The notes under the pieces were generated by a model. It did not search any database and was not told the DNA's origin. It saw only the letters and a program-made list of their open reading frames with translations. A program made the position numbers and the translations under genes. Positions 6,301-7,948 of a stretch of 7,948 bases of DNA are shown here, piece by piece. The stretch is from positions 1 to 7,948 of the forward strand of contig CAAEDU010000011.1 of assembly GCA_900754695.1 (NCBI GenBank). The letters run 5' to 3'. Source of the DNA: Clostridia bacterium. Lineage in GTDB: Bacteria; Bacillota; Clostridia; Christensenellales; CAG-917. The stretch's first letter is position 1, and each line of letters opens with the position of its first letter.

Positions 6301-7663
6301 CGCTCGCGTGCATGTGTCCGGAGATGCCGTAGCGCACGCCCATCTTCAGGAACTCTTTGGCGATGTACTCCCAGTTGTAGAAGACGAAGTCTTTCAGGAT
6401 GTCGTCCTCCTGCTCGAAGTGGGGAAGGACATTGAAGTGATAGGCGCTGACATATGTCTTGTCGGAGTCTTTCGCGGTGATGCCCCTCATCCACTCGAGG
6501 AGAGGCTCCGTGAGCCTGCCGCCCGTGAGATGGTCGTAGGCGGTGTCAGCGTAGACGGGGTCGCCGCCGTCGAATGCCGCCCGGATCTCGCTTTCACTCG
6601 AAGTATAGATGCCTGCTTTCAGGTTTTCCTCGCCGAGGTAGAATCTGACAAGATCGACCTCATCTTCGCCTTCAAGCCCGTTCGCAGCGTTGTATTCGGC
6701 GGTGATGCTTTCGAGAGCGCTTCGCACTTGCGCGTATTCCGCTTCGCTCACGCGCACGGGAGAGGGATCCTCCGTCATCTCGCGGTCGGTGCCATCGAGG
6801 ACGAAGAAGCCGTAGTTGTCGTTGTCCGTGAACTCGACGTAATAGCTCAGCGCGTTGACGGTCTCGCCGCCGTTGAAGAGGGCGGTGTAGTCGTCATAGT
6901 TGAACTCGCCTTCGTTATCCGCCATGTTTTGGAGATTTTGGTTGAAATAGGTGATCCTGACATTCCCGGCGGTGGTGGACTCGATATACCCGTTGGTGTA
7001 AGAAGACGACCAATAATCGGAAGGATAGATCTTTTCAAGTTCCTCCTCGGTCATATCGGGATAGCCGAGACCCGCGAAGATGAGCGCGAACTGCGCGGAA
7101 GTCACCACTTCTGCCTGATACTCGTTGCCGTGCTCGTCATAAAGTTTGCCGGAGCCGTTGTACAGATCGTGGTTGCCCTGGACTGCGAAGACCTGGAAGT
7201 TCTCATAGCCCTCGATGTTGCGCATCTTGTTCTGCAAGTCGCGCAGCTTGTTGGCGACGTCGATGAGCGCGACGCGCTCGCCGTTCTTGGAGAGGTCGCC
7301 CGTCGCGAAGAGATATTGCGGAGCTTTGCCCGCCCGCGCGTCGGCGAGTGCGTCGGCGAGTATGGCATCGACATGTGCGTCGAGGATGGCGCCGCTCTCG
7401 ATGACCAGCTTGGTGTCGCCGGTGGTGGAGTGGTAGAAGTCGCTGTCCGTATAGTCTTCCGCATCCGCATCATAGCAATGCTCCAGCGGGAAGTAGTGGA
7501 TGTCGCTCATCTGCCCGAAAGTCAGCGTGTCTTGCGGGGTCACGCCCTTCGCTTCGTCCGCAGAGGCAGTCAGCCCGGAGCAGGCGAACGCGAGGGTGAA
7601 GAGCAGAGCGACGATCAACAATGCGACAGGGATGGCTGTCGCAAGACCGAGCCTGTTTTTCAT
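3350..7663 (-). CDS. Exported, membrane-anchored protein with two metallophosphoesterase domains
   Basis: This 1437-residue protein has two calcineurin-like phosphoesterase modules (the PF00149 type), predicted to hydrolyse phosphate esters outside the membrane. A signal peptide covers 1-35: basic start, hydrophobic core 9-28, ASA before D36. Module 1 (about 46-490) shows D54-x-H56, G122-D123, G163-N164-H165-D166, a candidate ligand H409 and G449-H-M-H452. A large insertion (about 170-400) separates its GNHD from the later histidines. Residues 500-850 are mostly helical and unrecognised. Module 2 resembles purple acid phosphatase: a beta-rich N-terminal domain at about 895-1075 (FAVSFYTSEE and LTFGTEYTYTVRG are typical), then D1090-M-Q, G1123-D1124, G1156-NHE1159, H1235 and G1272-HDH1275. 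A single helix at about 1384-1408, then KKNKAKK and an acidic tail, should hold it in the cytoplasmic membrane; there is no LPxTG sorting signal. The start is fixed by AAGGAGG. Both modules keep their metal ligands, so both look active. The substrate is unknown; nucleotides, sugar phosphates and phosphodiesters are all possible. Confidence 0.9.
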   Translation of the reverse strand: MKNRLGLATAIPVALLIVALLFTLAFACSGLTASADEAKGVTPQDTLTFGQMSDIHYFPLEHCYDADAEDYTDSDFYHSTTGDTKLVIESGAILDAHVDAILADALADARAGKAPQYLFATGDLSKNGERVALIDVANKLRDLQNKMRNIEGYENFQVFAVQGNHDLYNGSGKLYDEHGNEYQAEVVTSAQFALIFAGLGYPDMTEEELEKIYPSDYWSSSYTNGYIESTTAGNVRITYFNQNLQNMADNEGEFNYDDYTALFNGGETVNALSYYVEFTDNDNYGFFVLDGTDREMTEDPSPVRVSEAEYAQVRSALESITAEYNAANGLEGEDEVDLVRFYLGEENLKAGIYTSSESEIRAAFDGGDPVYADTAYDHLTGGRLTEPLLEWMRGITAKDSDKTYVSAYHFNVLPHFEQEDDILKDFVFYNWEYIAKEFLKMGVRYGISGHMHASDVAYYHDAAGRTFYDIQTGSSVSYASPRRYMTIERYTTADNKAAEKFSFTLHILDKFEGMDQGYKSYNDYISGNIYGQLVERVVDHFITVRTIDDLDIPGLVSGLPLGIGDFVEYLVKIVKTELYPNGYPGFENVADNEKPTDLMDYIKQGAAQELIGMKFGAEGNELTLAQIFSFIMMAHAAGVEPTTAEVFEGELPAITGTASEILDPLDPVWRARYIAALRDFAEKCDSGQLAKDLFGILLDTLYYDEDSILKTLFEYEINLTESGLNSSVSDLLVNIVNNKSVNSIKFLLNMAGLHLDDSVYETIENAIASSPDSGITVSKEAFVLNDALNALWPIAKALVGDLLGINLSGDTLYEGVDGLLDSYLTDSFYVGLSGIAKNIVIAYATDDEIDLADKNDPAAVTVLTPHPGYADGYAETLTYVSGTYAADEYNAPTQDNGRLPSHLTANFLPSDKTGGKFAVSFYTSEEIGAEVTLTTPDGIPYTVSITEADLNASEDTAHRTVTKSVGDVNASVTLTGGTYAQYIPLIDLGLLTISHTETGAEDADGNFTEYVWGQRDDAPANSVIYKNRWVVVFENLTFGTEYTYTVRGVYQNGEVSKVFDLGAALGTGNFTFTSAPSETTTDFDFIAIADMQGMIEAMYEDSAAAIEAIMANAGGYDFVLNAGDMADNGDNFSQWGWALNENLGFFANTSTFNTAGNHEDGGGKLDDFYNYGAMAPEQDSDSGLYYSFDYATAHVIVLNTNDADATNGLSTAQFEWLKADLEANKDAKWIFVLMHKSLYSGGSHSFDGDVEAMRAQLVPVFYEYGVDLVLAGHDHTYTVTECLDGNGDHVSRASYDNGVITMDANGSGVMYVTLGTIGTKFYDYVSNSEIEGKFNAESSLLRTLAEQTFAKISVRGDTLTYTGYTVNADGTLSVIYTEPTDDLLLVKILVPIAGVILIAGVVVAVVLVKKNKAKKAAAAGADADVTDDGGTDAPTEE

Positions 7664-7667
7664 AATT

Positions 7668-7674
7668 CCTCCTT
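7668..7674 (-). promoter_or_regulatory. Strong ribosome binding site of the phosphoesterase gene
   Basis: The minus strand reads AAGGAGG, a near-perfect match to the anti-Shine-Dalgarno sequence, four bases before the ATG at 7661-7663. The protein that follows begins MKNR and a signal peptide, which confirms the start. Confidence 0.85.
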
Positions 7675-7747
7675 ATTCCGGACGGGAACGGCGCAGATGC
7701 AGCCCGCGCCCCTCCTGTCCGCGTGCACGAAAATTATCCGTAATTTA

Positions 7748-7776
7748 ATGATATACTCGCACGCGCGCGCTTTCAA
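7748..7776 (-). promoter_or_regulatory. Sigma-70-type promoter of the phosphoesterase gene
   Basis: On the minus strand TTGAAA (7771-7776) and TATCAT (7748-7753) are separated by exactly 17 bases. Each hexamer matches consensus at five of six positions. Transcription would begin near 7741, giving a leader of about 78 bases. The spacer is an alternating GC run (GCGCGCGCG). The leader contains only a weak hairpin (GGCGC 7690-7694 with GCGCC 7706-7710). This is the best promoter in the window. Confidence 0.7.
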
Positions 7777-7948
7777 TAGACAATCCTCCCCGAGTGTCGT
7801 TTTCGGCAAACATGACATGCGAAATCTTGCGAATTCCGCAGCACCGATTTTTGTGATGCCGGTATGCCAGACAGGAATAATACGAACCAGGTTCCGCGCC
7901 GCCGATTTCCGCCTGAACCGCGTCATTCGCTTTGCTAATACAGTCAAG
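7777..7948. other. Upstream region without a convincing gene
   Basis: No gene is supported here. A minus-strand frame runs from the window edge and its stop codon overlaps the phosphoesterase ATG, but its translation shows no recognisable domain, and it spans the promoter, the leader and the ribosome binding site. A short palindrome, GAACC-A-GGTTC at 7884-7894, lies about 110 bases upstream of the promoter and could be a regulator site, though it is short enough to be chance. Confidence 0.4.

Noticed and set aside
7559..7663. Lipoprotein signal (cysteine at residue 28) in the phosphoesterase
   Set aside because: The residues before the cysteine are AFA, a poor lipobox. ASA before D36 fits an ordinary signal peptidase site, and the protein already has a C-terminal membrane anchor.
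7660..7947. Minus-strand open frame whose stop overlaps the phosphoesterase ATG
   Set aside because: An ATGA overlap can signal translational coupling, but the last codons are just the ribosome binding site, the best promoter lies within the frame, and the translation has no recognisable domain.
1..7948. Mobile elements, CRISPR arrays, tRNA or rRNA genes
   Set aside because: I saw no transposase or integrase motifs, no regularly spaced repeats, and no tRNA cloverleaf or rRNA core sequence on either strand.

Overview
The window looks like chromosomal DNA from a GC-rich, Gram-positive-type bacterium, most likely a gut-type Clostridia (Bacillota). The basis is strong AGGAGG-type ribosome binding sites, intrinsic terminators, a very large exported protein held by one C-terminal membrane segment with a lysine-rich stop-transfer, and an MMPL-type membrane protein with no outer-membrane partner genes. 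The assignment is inferred from style, not from a marker gene.

Two large genes fill most of the window, both on the minus strand and read from right to left. The first (3350-7663) encodes a 1437-residue exported, membrane-anchored protein with two complete but dissimilar calcineurin-like metallophosphoesterase modules. The N-terminal module has a large insertion. The C-terminal one is of the purple-acid-phosphatase type with its own beta-rich N-terminal domain. They are joined by about 350 mostly helical residues of unrecognised family. The second gene (499-3024) encodes an 841-residue, 12-helix MMPL/RND-superfamily transporter with the two Asp-Tyr pairs of the proton relay.

The right end (7664-7948) carries a good sigma-70-type promoter and a strong ribosome binding site for the phosphoesterase gene, and no convincing gene beyond. 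The 325-base gap between the two genes (3025-3349) holds a candidate intrinsic terminator, a TTGACA box followed by an inverted repeat, a weak -10-like box and the transporter's ribosome binding site. The transporter may therefore be partly or wholly independently transcribed. A near-perfect, probably bidirectional terminator (443-473) follows the transporter.

The left end (1-442) has no convincing protein gene. It contains GC-rich self-complementary sequence running into a plus-strand intrinsic terminator (196-236), which looks like the tail of a plus-strand transcript entering from outside the window. It also has two palindromes, one a perfect repeat of TTGACA and one containing an exact TATAAT. 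The stretch between the second palindrome and the 443-473 terminator could encode a short RNA of about 100 nt, but the promoter evidence is weak.

How the genes work together is inference. Both products act at or outside the cytoplasmic membrane. A surface phosphoesterase beside a lipid or small-molecule exporter suggests envelope or phosphate-ester metabolism, but no substrate can be read from the sequence.
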